Positions 11,101-25,100 are shown, numbered from the stretch's first letter. The stretch is 64,000 nt of DNA from Silene conica (GCA_029255685.2 CM055315.2:74987681-75051680), one strand, 5' to 3'. Made by a program: numbers and translations. The notes: generated by a model not told the origin, from the letters alone.

Positions 11101-14100
11101 TGCTTGATTATTTTATAGCTCATTTGTTGTAGTCCATGCAAGGAGTCTGAGTGGAGTACATTTGTTTACTGATCGATAAATTTCTCATGAGATATTTGGT
11201 CTTTTATCGTAGAACTTTGGAAGGTATGCGGTGTATTATTTTCGTTGAAAGGGTTATCACTGCAATGGTTCTCGAGGCAATTTTGGATGCACTGCTGTTT
11301 CAAAGCACTGGTTGGAAGGCGAAATATATTGCCGGAAATCAGTCTGCACTGAAGACTCAAAGTAGGAAGGAGCAGAATAAAATTGTCAACGATTTCCGAA
11401 ATGGCACAGTAGGTTTCTTTGCTGCCTTACTTAATATATAGAAAATCAAGAAAGATATCAGGTACGACATGTGAAAGCGTGACTTGATACTCTATATCTG
11501 ATCTCAGGTACATATTTTAGTTGCTACCTCTATTCTTGAAGAGGGTCTAGATGTTCAAAGCTGCAACTTGGTTGTTCGTTTTGATCCATCATATAATGTT
11601 TGCAGTTTTATTCAGTCAAGGGGTCGTGCTAGGATGCAGAACTCAGATTTTATTTTGATGGTGAAAAGGTGAAGTACTGTTTTTTTCATTTGCTCTGATC
11701 CGCCTAAAATTTCGAACATTTTATAGTTCTGATTATTAAGGGAACCTCCTTCATCTTTTTTGGTTATTTAAAGACAACACCCTTCACCGCTGCCAAGATA
11801 ATGCCAATTAAGTCGATTCACAGAGGAGAATTGAGGGAAGTTATGTGTAGTTGCTTTAAAATGTAGCCATCTATACTCCACCGTTCACTTGAATTCGCTA
11901 CAGTTGCTGTCGGACAAAAGTTCTAGGAGATGAGAAACATGTGCGAGAAGAGTGAAGCTCACGCTCTCACATACGATATATTTGTGGGTTGCTTCTTACC
12001 AAAAGTCGTGATGTAGCGAATTGATTTGAACTTAAATATGATATGGAGTATGACGCAAATAACTGTCTTTATAATTTAGATGCTTTATAATTCACCGAAT
12101 TCTATGATCTTGACAGAGGAGATGCTTCTGAACTCACCCGAGTGCAGAACTATCTTTCCAGTGGTGAAGTAATGCGGAAGGAATCGTTGAGCCATGCCTC
12201 ACTACCATGCCAGCCTGTTGAGTTTGACGAGTTCGATGAAATTTTCTATCGCGTTCCTAGCACAGGCGCAATTGTGACTTTGAGTTCTAGTGTTAGTTTG
12301 ATATACTTCTACTGCTCACGGCTTCCTTCAGATGGGTATGCTTGTAGGGTGAATATATATTATTGTTTATACTTGAAACTATAGCTGTCTGTTTTTTGCA
12401 TATTACATGTTGACAAATGGCATTTTTGTGTTGCTTAGATATTTCAAGCCATCTCCCCGCTGTATTTTTGACGAGGTTTCGAAGACTTGTACTTTACAAT
12501 TTCCCAATAGTTGTCCCATTTCATCAGTATCTGTCAAAGGTGACAGTAAAATTAACAAGCAAAAACTGCTGAAGCATTTTGTCTGCTTGGAAGCTTGTAA
12601 AAGGCTCCATGACATCGGTGCTCTGACTGATAAACTTGTTCCGGACATTGTCGTCGAGGAGGGTCTTGTGCAAGAATTAGGTATGTATTACGTTCCTATA
12701 CACAGAAGTGGAAATGAGTTTTCCAAATCCTTGTAGGGGAATAAAATCATCAATAAGTCTTGCTGAAGACGGTCACAATTCGTCTCTTTTAAAAGACGGG
12801 CCAAATGTCACCATTTTAACGACAAATATAACCAGTAAAATTTTCCAAGTTAAGAAGTTGTTTTTTCACATGGTCACATTTGTCATTAAAATGGCGACAT
12901 TCGGCCTGTCTTTTTGAAGAGACGGAATTGGCCCGTCTTCATTGAGATTTTGCATAAAATCATTTAGACTCGTTGGCGGATCCGTGTGTAAATAATATGT
13001 AGTCCCTAGAGGCCTAGACATTGGAAATTCAATAATCGCTGCATATTTTGTTATTTTTGCGGGAAAAAAAATTGTAATATGTTTTTCTAACGATGGCTTT
13101 AATAGTTAGAAGACTTAGAACAGGATACACCAGTAACAGAATTTTCTAGTTGTCTCTTACTTTGGTAGTTTAATGCAGAGAATGAGCCATATGATGACAA
13201 TCAACCGAGTTATGTCCCATATGAATTTGTCAGTAGTGATTTGAGAAGCTGTGCTGCTGTCTACCACTGCTATTTAATGGAGCTCAAGCAAGATTTCTAT
13301 TCTGAGATCCCTTTACACGATATTATCCTGGTATTAAAAGATGAGCTTGAACCTGATGTTGGCAGCATGACATTCAACATGGGAGTTGACTGGGGTTACA
13401 TGTCTGTTAGTATGAAGTACGTCGGGAAAATAGATTTGACCCCTGAACAGGTGACGGTAAAATAGATTTAATTTACGATTCTCGTACCTGTGGGATTTCT
13501 GCTAATCGTTGTGTCTCATATTTGCAGGTGGTTCTCTGTAGACAGTTTCAGGTTGCTGTCCTCAAAATCTTGAAACACCGAAATACGACCAAGTTGACTG
13601 AGGACATAAAGGAATTGTTTAAGTGGGATAAGGATATTGATATGCATGGCTCACATTACGACTATCTTCTTCTCCCATGTCAATGGTTACGTCAAAGTTC
13701 ATCCATCGATTGGGAATGCATTTATTCTGCATCTTTTCTAAGTAATGACAGTGCAGTTCCCTTCAATAGCGTCAAAGTTGAGACTCGTGATTGTCAGAAT
13801 GTGTACACTAAAAACGGTTATATTCATCCTAGCGTGTTGCAAAACTGTTTGGTCTGTACGCCTCACAATGGTTATATCTATTGTGTCTCGGGGTTTTTAG
13901 ATGGCATGAATGGCAACTCACGTTTGACTGTAAAAGATGATGAAATTGTCACTTACAAAAAGTACTACCAAACGAGGTTTGTATATCTATTTTACAATGG
14001 TAGCTCTCTTATACTCATATATACTTATAGGCTTTACTTGCAGTGGCTAACATGGCGATATAATGTAGGCATGGGATCGACTTGGTTTTTGAAAATCAAA

Positions 14101-17100
14101 CATTGCTTTGTGGGAGACAGGTTTTTCGGCTTCAAAATTTTCTTCTCAGTTGCCGACAAAAAAGGGAGAAGGGTATTTCCGTATATAACATCTTTTATAT
14201 CTTTTGACAGTATTTTGGATCGTTGAAAAGACCTTAGCATTACTGTTTCTTTTAACCAAGTCCCGATTCATATGTTCTTCTGCAATTTTAGCTTTGATCG
14301 CTAATGCTTATGTGTGTCAGTTTGTTTTCACGAACATACAGCCCACTTAGTTAATCATAAACTTTTGAAATGTATTGAAATGTTCAAATGATAGACGTGT
14401 TTGGATAATATATTGTAGTAATGGAGTAACCGACGTGACTTCGACACTGACACTTCATATGAGCTGACGTACCCGTGTCTGACATTCAATCCTTGGACAC
14501 TGGTATGACACTCGTCACTTGGACACTTCATTTTAAACCAAAATCTTGGCAATTTTTCATAAAATAGCCGTTTCCAACACTTGGATACGCACCCGTGTTC
14601 GACCCTTCAGCCGAGTCGGAGTAACATACGTAGTAACTGTGCTGATGAATTTCATTGGGGTGCAATGATATTTGTTCAAAACTTATATCAGGCCTTTCAA
14701 GTTTCATTTGCATCACCGGAGTGAAAGATGGTGACGACATGTTTGAAGTACTAGCCTGTTTAAGTCTATTTAGGCTCACTGACTGCACGATATTTGGATT
14801 TTTCCACTCGATTTTTCTAAATAGATTCTTTTGCAAGATCCAGCTGATAGTATTTTCTTTTGCAGAGTCCAGCGATGCTTCTGTTGAACTGCCTCCTGAA
14901 ATATGTCTCGTCATTATGTCTCCTGTATCAGTTGCTAACTTTTATACCTTCTCATTTGTTCCGTCCATCATGCATCGAGTTGAATCTATGTTGTTAAGTT
15001 CCAACCTGAGAAGGATTATTTTGAATGGCTGCATGCCGAATATTATTATTCCCGTCCCCCAGGTACTTCATATTTCTAATTCCATCCAGCAGCTGATCAA
15101 ATGGCCCAGACCATCGGGCCTGTCCAGTCCGATTTTTTCTTGGGTTTGGGCCTGATAGTTTGGCCCAAAAAGCTTGCGGACCAGCCCAAAAGAAGCCCGA
15201 TATAAATATAGGGATGGGTTTGGACCAATCTAAAGGCCCGTTTTTTGGCCTGAGGCCCATTATAGCCCGAACAATTATGGGCTTGGGCCAAAAGATCTGG
15301 CCCACCTTTCTGGCCCAGCCCATGTATTTGGGCCGTTTATTTACCACGAGACCGGCCCAAACCCGGCCTAGCCAGGCCCATGATCAGGTCTACGAGATAG
15401 GTGTCCCTTTAATATTCTTGCAAGAAAAAATAACTTCAAATGTACTCGTAATTTGAATACGAAGATTCCTAACAATACTTTGAGTGTTGTGTTTCTAGAC
15501 GGTTGTAACATTCATAATTGTTATACGTCTTTTTTTTTCTGACAATTTAATTCCGATAGGTCCTGGAAGCTATTACCACCAAACATTGCCAGGAGGGATT
15601 TCATCTGGAATCTTTCGAGACCCTTGGCGATTCGTTTTTGAAATATGCCGTCTGCCAGCAGTTGTTCAATAGTTTCCAAAACAATCACGAAGGTTTACTC
15701 AGTATAAAGAAAAGCAAGATAGTTTCGAATGCTTCATTATGCAAGCTAGGGTGCCAAAGAAAGATCGCGGTAATGTTTATTCTTTATTATATCCTTCTGA
15801 ACTAGTTCATCGTTTGTAGCGATCTTAAGTTTATACACTCACTAACCCTATATTTTAATGAAGAATGCAAAAGGATTTGGGTTCTTATCTATGTTTCATA
15901 TGTAGGGTTTCGTACGTTTTGAATCTTTTGATCCCAAAAGTTGGATCATTCCCGGTGATCTGTCTGACAGTTGTGTACTGGAGGAAGAGCGTATTACCAG
16001 TGAAAGAAAAGTTTATAGTAAAGGAAACCGTAAAATGAAAAGCAAGAGAATTGCAGATGTTATTGAAGCCCTAATAGGTGCATTCCTTACAACCGGTGGT
16101 GAAATAGCCGCTTTATTATTTATGAATTGGCTCGGAATAGAGGTTGAACTTTCCTGTATAAAATACCAGAGAATCTTCAATATTGATCCGTATAAGCATG
16201 TTAATATCAGCACTCTCGAGTCTATTCTTAATTATTCGTTCAAGGACCCATCTTTGTTAGTCGAAGCATTAACGCATGGTTCCTATATGTTGCCTGAAAT
16301 TCCGAGGTGCTACCAAGTAAGCTCTATGAACACCTTATTTCTCCTTTTCCTAATTTTGACATTCTTTTATAGATCGCACCTTTTGTTTTTCCGTTTGGTT
16401 TACCTCTCAGTAACAGTCTCATATGACGCTTCCTGTCGGCTAATTCTAAACTATTTTAATCTTCGTTTAATGATGTTAATATCCCGGTAAAATACAACGT
16501 AACATTCTCGAGATTTCTGTCAATAATATATGTAATGTGGCTCGGGATTTGACCCTCATTACTGATGTCTGGCATTTATCCTGTTTGCGAATTTTGCAGC
16601 GCTTGGAATTTCTCGGGGACGCAGTGTTGGATCATTTAATTACTATTCAGCTGTACGCTAAACATCCCGGAATGACACCCGGACTACTTACTGACTTGAG
16701 ATCAGCATCAGTTAACAACGATTGCTATGCTCAATCAGTCATTCGATGTGGCCTTTACAAGCATATTTTGCATGCGTCACAAATGCTTCACAAGCAATTG
16801 TCAGCTACCGTTATTCATTTCGAAGAATTATCCTCGAAGTCTACGTTTGGATGGGAATTGGATATAAATTTTCCGAAGGTGGGTACAAATAGTCAGTTTT
16901 CTGAACCCTAAGTAGACTCTAAAAGAACAGACCTGCAAAACCGTGTTAGAGGACTAATTTGAAACAAAAACGATAATAGCTACTACCCAAAGGGTAAAAA
17001 CGATCCTAGCATGCGTAACCATAGACCCATGAATCACTTGATAACATTGCATCCTAAAGATCACCCGACTCAAACCTGACCTGCTGACCGTACTTACCTG

Positions 17101-17514
17101 TTTGCGGTTTTACTGATGAGTACTTGTGCATCTTCTGAAGTTTTGCGAATTTGACTTTTGCAGGTTCTGGCGGATATTATAGAGTCATTAGCTGGAGCTA
17201 TTTTTGTCGATTCTGGATACGACAAACATGCATTAGTCGATAGTATAGTGCCTCTATTAGAGCCTATTGTTACTCCCGAAACTCTGAAGCTTCATCCCGT
17301 CAGAGAACTGCATGATATTTGTCAAAAGCACCATTATAACATGGGAAAGCCCGTCAAATCTTTTGAGAATGGAATCCCATCTATCACGCTTGAAGTCGAG
17401 GCAAATGGAGCGATATTCAAGCACACTTGCACGGCAACAGATAAGACGTTGGCCAACAAAATCGCTTCAAGAGCTATTCTCAAGTCTTTGAAGGAATCTA
17501 TTCCTGGCCTATGA
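8134..17514 (+). CDS. DCL2: Dicer-like 2 (DCL2) endoribonuclease
   Basis: Twenty-two coding exons join in frame to 1429 aa: 8134-8207, 8844-9024, 9148-9261, 9395-9529, 9755-9839, 9956-10020, 10158-10295, 10451-10579, 10658-10787, 10840-10987, 11213-11408, 11508-11668, 12117-12335, 12439-12680, 13179-13450, 13528-13976, 14069-14172, 14866-15062, 15560-15769, 15906-16316, 16600-16878, 17164-17514. In order: a DExD/H helicase with Walker A ETGSGKT (44-50), DECH (151-154), GMTASP (185-190) and QSRGRAR (501-507); a Dicer dimerisation/DUF283 region (about 592-672); platform and PAZ (about 764-1010); RNase IIIa with [11 protein letters not shown]; RNase IIIb with [13 protein letters not shown]; and a C-terminal double-stranded RNA-binding region. 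Both RNase III centres keep their acidic residues (including VIEALIGAF and [10 protein letters not shown]), so the enzyme looks functional. DCL2 cuts long double-stranded RNA into 22-nt siRNAs in antiviral and transgene silencing. Assignment to DCL2 over DCL4 or DCL1 rests on overall sequence similarity and the short N-terminus. Confidence 0.94.
12764..12941. mobile_element. Inverted-repeat MITE in DCL2 intron 14
   Basis: The termini TGAAGACGG and CCGTCTTCA bound a 178-bp element whose arms pair over about 70 bp (for example CCATTTTAACGACAAAT against ATTTGTCATTAAAATGG) around a short loop. Arm similarity is roughly 80 percent by eye. It is non-coding and lies wholly inside the intron between 12681 and 13178. 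No clear target duplication, so the superfamily is unassigned. Confidence 0.7.
15098..15390. mobile_element. GGCCC-rich element relic in DCL2 intron 18
   Basis: About 290 bp densely filled with GGCCC/GGGCC words, for example TTGGGCC, GGCCCAG and GGCCCGT, on both strands. Such composition is typical of decayed hAT-like MITEs in plant introns. The ends could not be defined. The flanking exons and splice sites are intact, so the insertion is tolerated. Confidence 0.45.
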
Positions 17515-19132
17515 CCAATTATGTAAGTCGGTTTTACATGAGCATGGTTTTAGGGGGATGTTTCCGTATTTGGGTAAATAACATGCAATGCTACAGTAAT
17601 TTAGGGTAAAACCGCCTAACGAGAGACTTCGTGATGTTCTAGTATGTGGAATGAAGTCGGGAATGATAATGATGTCTCTTCTCGGAGCTTTAAGGATGGT
17701 AATATGCCTAAGAAGTCGAGTAGCATGTTCTGGTTTGACGTGGGTCGCGGTGTTGAGGCGAATCCGACTGTACAGCAGTCTGTACATACCAGAAGCAATG
17801 TACAGTGGCGAAGGTTTCGCAAATCACATAATAGAGATATTTTGGTTTTACCTTTTTTCGGAGTCGATCGGTTTTGAAGTATTTGAACTCGAATTTTTGT
17901 CCAAGACAAGTATGTCCGCCTTAAACATAGAACGGGTCAAATAGTGAGACTGAACGAAAAGCAGATTGTGTCCTGTCTCACGATTTGAGTTAATATTTGA
18001 CGCATTTTAAGTTTAAAGCGGATATGATATTCTTAAGTGCATCCTATTGATGCCTTGTATAACTGAAAATAAGTTTTATATCCAATAGATCTTTCTTGTG
18101 AGTTGTGACGGTTACATAATCCCACCGTATTATTTTACAGCAAAAAAAACCGGCTGAAACAAGAATTTGCGTAGAAGTGATATACTGTACCTAGGAAGAG
18201 TACAAAACACCTCTCTGACCAAAGACCAGCAATTTCTTATTCTGACTGATTGTCAGTGATCAGTCAGTGCTGCTTACCTGTTACTCAAACTCTGTGGGGG
18301 TAAACCTTTCGAAATGGAGCATTTTAGTCTGAAATAATAAAACGGAAATTCTGATATTATTGTGTGTTATAATTTAAGGTATCATTTTTGTGGAAAAATA
18401 AGTTACTGTAGATTAATAACACTAGTTGGATTATTATGGACATTTGACTATAAAATAAAATAGTTTTGAAACTCCGTCTCATTGTAAACACTTTACGTAT
18501 TGTATAATATAGTTTTATGTTTAAATGGATAATATCCGTCTTAAATAAGCATTCGTGTTATGCTTATACATTCGTAGTTGATAGTTGATAGGTGACACGG
18601 TTGAACGTATAACTGAATTAAACTAAATTTATAATCAATATAAACTTAAACGAGCATAACTGATCTAAACAACACTAACTTAAATTAAACCGACCTAAAC
18701 GAAATTTATAAAAATTAAAATTAAATTAGTAAAACAAACTAACAAATACATAAACGCGTAATTTTAAATCGGAGTTAAATAACCCGACTCTGAGTCAACC
18801 AAACGAAAAATGAATGTGAGGAGACATATGCCCCACAAATCTTGCCATGTGTCGAACATTATTTAATAAAAAATAATATTATATTTTAATTATTATTGTA
18901 ATATTTAATATTTATTTACTGTTCCCTCAAAAAAATTCCCGGTTTCCCGCCTAATTAATAAAAAACAATTTATTTTATTCCAAAAAAAATAAAACTACAC
19001 CTTTTGTATAAAATCAGAAATTAATTAATGAGGTAAACCCTAATTCCATGAAATTGGGGAAGAACAATACAATTTCTTGTTAGAGAATGTTGAAGAGCTT
19101 TGTTAAGAGCTCTTCAATTTCACTCTTTTTTC
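17515..19132. other. DCL2 3' flank and CXC gene 5' region
   Basis: No gene is seen. The first few hundred bases are presumably DCL2 3' UTR. The remainder is AT-rich with runs of AACTAAA/CTTAAAC words. The last 100 bp before 19133 should hold the leader of the CXC-domain gene; no clear TATA box was identified. Confidence 0.5.
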
Positions 19133-22100
19133 ATGGATACCCCTGATAATAATCGTAAAAATTTACCTAATCCTTCTCTTTTATCTAAATTTGAGGTATT
19201 TTAATTTCTACCCTTTTTTTAATGTTAATTTTAGTTTCTGAGTTTTTTATTTTAGGGTTTATATTTAATATTTAATATTTAATATTTAATGGGTTTTGCA
19301 TGGATTGGTAAAAATCGCGGAGAAGTTGTGGAAATGTTGACTTTGTATGTTTTTGGGGTAGTTATTTAATCTACCCTTTTTAAATTTTAATTTTAATTTT
19401 TGGGTTTATGTTTGATGGGTTTTGCATGGATTAAGTGATTACTGAGTGAATAGTTTGGGGAGAAATTGTTGAAATGCTTAGACTTTTTAGTTCTTAGGGA
19501 GAAATTTGATCTCTCCGTTTTTTAATTTTGATTTTAATTTGTGGTTTATTTTGTTTTAGGGTTTATGTTTGATGGGTTTTGCATGGATTAAGTGATGACA
19601 TAGTAAATAGTTTGGGGAGAAGTTGTGGAAATGTTGGGACTTTTTTTGTCGGTTTTAAAGTTGTGTTGCAGATCTGGAGGTTAATTATGTTTTACTTAGT
19701 TGAATTTAGGGTTTATATGAAATTATTTAATGGGTTAAAATTTAGGGTTTGAGTTTTTATGGTGAATGTAGGGTTTTATGTGTGTTTGTTGAAGTGGGTT
19801 GAGTTTAGTTTTTGATTTGTTATTGTTTTGGTATTTCGATGAGGTAGTTTATACTCCCTCTGACTCAACTGTTTCTTTACGTTTGATTTTTATAGTTCTA
19901 TGCGGGGACTTTTGGGGAGTCGTAAAGAATCTGTTGATTTAGAGGGAGTAATATGTTTTTGAGCCTATGATGTTAAGGTGTTTTTGTTAATTTTTTCCTT
20001 AAGCGCTGGGTTAAGATTTATGTTGGTATTGGAGTAAGGATATGTTTGGTGGGGTATTTTCAGGAAAATTGTGTGGAAAGGATCAGAACTCTGGTTTTGG
20101 TTGGAAGTTCTGTGGCATTTGATTACATTTTAAGGTACTAGACTAGCGTTATGTCGATACCAAGCTCAGATGTGGTGCTGTGGCAGTGTTGCTGTGTGGG
20201 TATAGCATAGTCACGCGGGGAGAGTCTTTCATGAGTTTGAGTCTTAGGTTTCTAACACTCAACTTTATACTTTTAAATGGTAATTGTGTGCAAAAAGGAT
20301 GGATGAACCAAACCGCAGATTTGCTATGTGGATTGCATTTTTAATAATTGTTGTTATGCTGGCTTGTTTAATGAAACTCACGAGTCATCAAACCTCTTAT
20401 TGTAAACAGTAACACACTGTTGTCTGAAATTTGAATATAGAATAATATTGGATGACAATAGTTTGTTATATTTGATAACTTTTATGATCTCTTTTCTGTA
20501 ATGCCCAACAATAAATCGTTATATTGTGATGAGTTAGTTTATAATCGCTCTGACTGAATTGATTCTTTGCGTTTGTTTTTTTATATTTTACGAGAGGAAT
20601 TTTAGGAAATTGTAAAGAATCAGTTGAGTTAGAAGGAGTACTATGTTTTTGAGCATGTGGTGTTGAGGTACTTTTGTTAATTTGTATGGAGCGATGGCAG
20701 TTTTAAGATTTTTGTTTGAGGATATTCAGTGAGGGTTTGACTGGTGGAGTTTTTCAGGGAATATGGGTGGAAAGGAACTCGGGTTGAGATTTGGTCATAA
20801 TTTTGATGACATTTGATTATATTTTAAGGATTTATATGATCTTTATCACATTACCGAACAAGTGCCACATGCTCAGAGTGTATGATTGTCAAATGAGGGT
20901 TTTACATGAGTTTGAGTCTTGGGTTTCCGAGGCTAAAACATTGATGAACTAAACTACATATATGATGTAGATTGTACCTTCGATGATTATTGTTACATAT
21001 ATTACTAACAAATCATGTTATTAATGCAGGATTCTCCAGTTTTTAATTACATTAGCACTCTTTCTCCAATCAAACAGTTCAGCTTGAGTCATAGTGCGCA
21101 GTCTTTCCATCTTAATTTTGCTTCGCCTCAATCTCTTCAGACTCCTCCAACAATTAATTGTCCCAATGTACCTAACTTTACAAGGTTATAATTTTTTTTC
21201 GTTTTTTTAAGTAATTCCCATTGCTGCTATGCAATAGTTTATTTGGGTGCGACTCGTGCGAGTGTGTGTGTATATTCATATAAGAATTATTTTTCCTTAC
21301 AGTGAGGACCTTGCTTCAGATGCATCAATGAACGATAGCTCTCAGGCTGGTAGCAAAGGCAGAACTCCAGAAAAGTTAAGTGATTTACTAGAGGACAAAC
21401 TTAGTTCTGGTAAAGAAATTCATGTTGCTACAACCAATGATTCGTCAGAGTCGACTAATGAGCTTCCGACTGTGAAATATGAATTTGATAGCTCCAAAGG
21501 TAAAGTGATGAACTCAGGTTCTGAGAAGCCAGACTGCGATTTTAATATGGTAGGAACGGAAGTACATCCTAAGATCCTTCAAGAAGATCCTAAGGAAGCA
21601 GAACCCGTACCTGCAAATCAAACAGACATGCAAATAATCGAAGTGGAACATAACAAAGAAGCGTGTGAGTGGGAGAAGTTCATTTGTGAGACTTCTGGCA
21701 TCTTTGACTGTCATTCTCCAACCAAGGAAACTCCTGAGGGTGATAAATGTGATGACAATTCAGGGAATTTGTCTATTACAAATTTCTTGCAACCCCCAAA
21801 TGAATTGGCTGATGACTCATTGAAAATAGAATCTCTTTATCCTCTTAATTCTTCTGAAAACCGTGGTGGAGCTCGGAAGCCTAATGAAAGAAGTCAAATG
21901 TCTTCTCTCAGACGTGCTGTATTTGCTGAGGAAGTTGTCCATGTTACAAAAACTGAAGTAAATGACAAGGTATAGATTGCATCAGCTAACTGTACGCTGC
22001 TTTCTGTGTGAGTTTGTGGCTAGATATTGTGAATTGTGATGCATCACGTTTGAAGTAAGCATAAGTTTACTTTAGCCCTATGTTACCCAAACTTGGGAAC

Positions 22101-25100
22101 TGGTGTCAGGTACAGGTGCCAATCCAATTGTTGGTTTGCCATGCATTAAAATTTGAGACACATTAACAATGTCCTAAATTGAGAATGTGGATATGGTGAC
22201 ATGTCTCAGGATAAACTTGCTCATGTAAGCCTCCCTTTATGTCTCCATGTGGAGAAGTTTCATATTGGAAAGTTTTGGGTCTGTTGTTTTCCACTCCTTA
22301 CCCTCAACTCCTCACATGTCATGTTGGGCACTGGTTTGGCGCTAGAAGTTAGTAAAATTACTTGCACCGTCTCTGACAGACTGTTTTGTATGGTGCTCTC
22401 TTGTGCTCCTTTGTGATTGTTAATTATGCATGACCTTGACGAATTTATGAAGTTTGGACTGGTACGTATCTGGCTGTTTAAGTTATATTCCCACAATGGT
22501 AGGGATCACCTCTTATATGAATAGAATGTCAGCTTAAATTTCATCCATTGTGGAAGTGCAATCTATGTTACTTGGACTCTACACATTTGGAGATTATCCG
22601 TGTCGGACAGGCACTTGAGGATATGAATATGACCTGATCCTCACCACTATGACACTTCTCTTAAGAAGAGCCAGACAGAGAGACCCACATGACAAAAAGA
22701 GACGAAAAAACTCTATGAAGCAGTTAGAGTATTACTTTAATGATTTATCCCTTATTTGGCTTTAATGGGTCTGAAATGTTCCTATTTAACTATGTTTTTT
22801 TTTTCTTTCAAAGGCATATCCTCGCACTTGTCTTTTCATTTTAGGATAGGGCCTATATGTCTAGAAAGTTTAGTAATCACGACCATGATTCTTAGTAGTG
22901 GCCGCAACACCGATTCAGAACTGAGGTATCTCAAGTCTCAACCGCATTAATTACAGTTCAGGCGATATTGATGCACTTAGTGAAATTTGGCCGCAATGTT
23001 CAAGACGGTGACAGATTTTGAGATTTGGTACTTGGATTCTGATCTGGCATTTGGATATTTATCTGTCTTGTTTTCTTTCCCGATTCGAAGTAACATAGTG
23101 CGGCAACTGCTGCTTTTACTTGCTCTCTGTTTGACCTCACTACACGCTTTCATTTTTCTTGAGGTACTGACACAGCATCTCACACTTGTCTGTAGTCCTC
23201 CACTGAGCAACAAACCACAAGAAGGCGGTGTCTTATTTATGAGATGTCTGGCTCTAATTACAGAAAAATGATGTCTGATTCCACTCATGGATCCCCAGTA
23301 TCTAATTCAGCTGCTAGCCCTAGCACATCAAATGAGAAAATTTTAGTCGCTAGCAAACCTGGGAGCAGGAAACGGTCATCGGTACTTCCTGGTATTGGTT
23401 TGCACTTAAATGCTCTGGCTGCTACCGGTAGAGAGAAAATAATTGTTAAGAGAGAGAACTTGACATGTAGAAGACAATTAGTAAGTGCTCCCCGAACCAT
23501 GTCTTTGTTCAATTCCAGCAATCAAGACATGGAAAGTCTGAACCCACCATTGGCTTCAGAAGTTATCGAGAGAACATGTCGAGTACAAAAAGATGATATT
23601 TGTCAAAAAGATGATATTTGTCAAAAAGATGATATTTGTCTGAATGAAAATGCATGTGAGAGTTCTGCCATTGGTGACGGTATTGAGATCCCTCCGAGTT
23701 CACCCATAAAGAAGAGGTACGTATTTACAATATGCCGTGTATGAGACTCTCACATGTAAGATCAACCGCAAGTCTTCATTTAATTGTTGGTCTCACATGT
23801 AAGACCCTATTACAAGTTCTTGTGATGTACTAATCACTTTCGTGTGTTTTCAAAATATTTGCACCTGGACTCTCTTATAAGTTCAATTTGTAAATCAAAT
23901 TTTATAGGATGAAAACAGTTGATATTGGAGAAGGTGATTCTTGCAAGCGGTGCAATTGTAAGAGGACAAAGTGTTTAAAGCTGTGAGTACTCAAACTTAA
24001 AAGTAGTTTTAACTCGCATTACTTTGAATTTGGTTCTGATGTATTTCCTAGTTTTTCTTTTCGTTTGTGATTAGAAAAAAAATAAAAAAAATAAATAAAT
24101 AGCGTTGACAGTGAAACTGTGATTGTCAAAGATAGCACATTTACTTGTACCTGGAATTGGAGGGTATCAGTGGGGAACCTGTTAAAATCTTTTCATTCTG
24201 ACAGACGATTAAAATGTTTCTCTTGGATTGATCCCTGTAATTATTTAACTGATTTTCTCATTGCTTATTCTTTGATGCAGTTACTGTGAGTGTTTTGCAG
24301 CTGGATTATATTGTGTTGAGCCCTGTAATTGTCAGAACTGTTTAAATAAACCTTCTCATGAGGATACTGTACTAGAAACTCGTCGACAGATCGAATCTCG
24401 CAATCCACTTGCATTTGCTCCTAAAGTGATCATGTGTTCTGGAACTCCTAAGAGCCTTGTAAGAGATAATTTATCTCCTTTTTACTGACCTGTTTTGTTA
24501 CTAGTACTCAGGCCTGGATATCAGACATTGGTACATTTTTAAGTGTCAGAATGAATAACATATATGTCCTTGATTGTTTTTGTTGGATGTCTGTGGAGTC
24601 CCGTAGAAGAATTGACGTAAGATAGCTGACTTTTATGGGAATATTCCGTATAATTCATATGTCTGATCATTGCAGAATGAGCTGAACAAAACTCCTGCCT
24701 CTGCCAGACATAAAAGAGGATGCAACTGTAAGAAGTCAGGTTGCCTGAAGAAATACTGTGAGTGCTTTCAGGTTTGTTCACTGCTCATGCTCTTTACATT
24801 TTGTTTGTGTCGTTTACAGTCTAACTTAAACATTGTTTTGTCCTTTAAGGGTGGTGTTGGATGCTCCATGAGCTGCAGATGTGAAGGTTGTAAGAATACT
24901 TTTGGTCGTAAGGAAGGTCAGTTGCAATTGGATTCATGCCCTTTAACTTAAGCTTTTGGCACAGCATTTTCCAGGAATATAATCAACTAATTGTCAAAAG
25001 TTTTATTTATTTTAATTGTTTTAGAGTGGGCGAGTGGCCATGAGAGCAGTTTGTGATGCTAACTGTGTATTTCTCTTTTGACTTTGCCTTTTCCCTCGGA

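Larger units (their letters stand above)
19840..21000. repeat. Diverged tandem duplication inside CXC gene intron 1
   Basis: A segment beginning GAT(G)AGGTAGTTTATA at about 19840 recurs from about 20528. Shared blocks in the same order include the Stowaway copy, ATGTTTTTGAGC, CTTTTGTTAATTT, TGACATTTGATTA/TGGCATTTGATTA, and GTTTGAGTCTTGGGTTTC-like segments. The copies are offset by about 690 bp and moderately diverged, so this is an old segmental duplication within the intron. Confidence 0.7.

Noticed and set aside
14034..14226. Alternative reading frame continuing DCL2 past 13976
   Set aside because: The continuous frame has no Dicer similarity, while splicing 13976 to 14069 restores the conserved PAZ-region sequence [10 protein letters not shown].
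15098..15456. Open frames across the GGCCC-rich stretch of DCL2 intron 18
   Set aside because: The composition is that of a repeat relic and exons 18 and 19 join cleanly across it.
22201..22224. Possible 15-nt micro-exon in CXC gene intron 3
   Set aside because: It has AG and GT flanks but no family similarity, and exon 3 joins exon 4 in frame without it.
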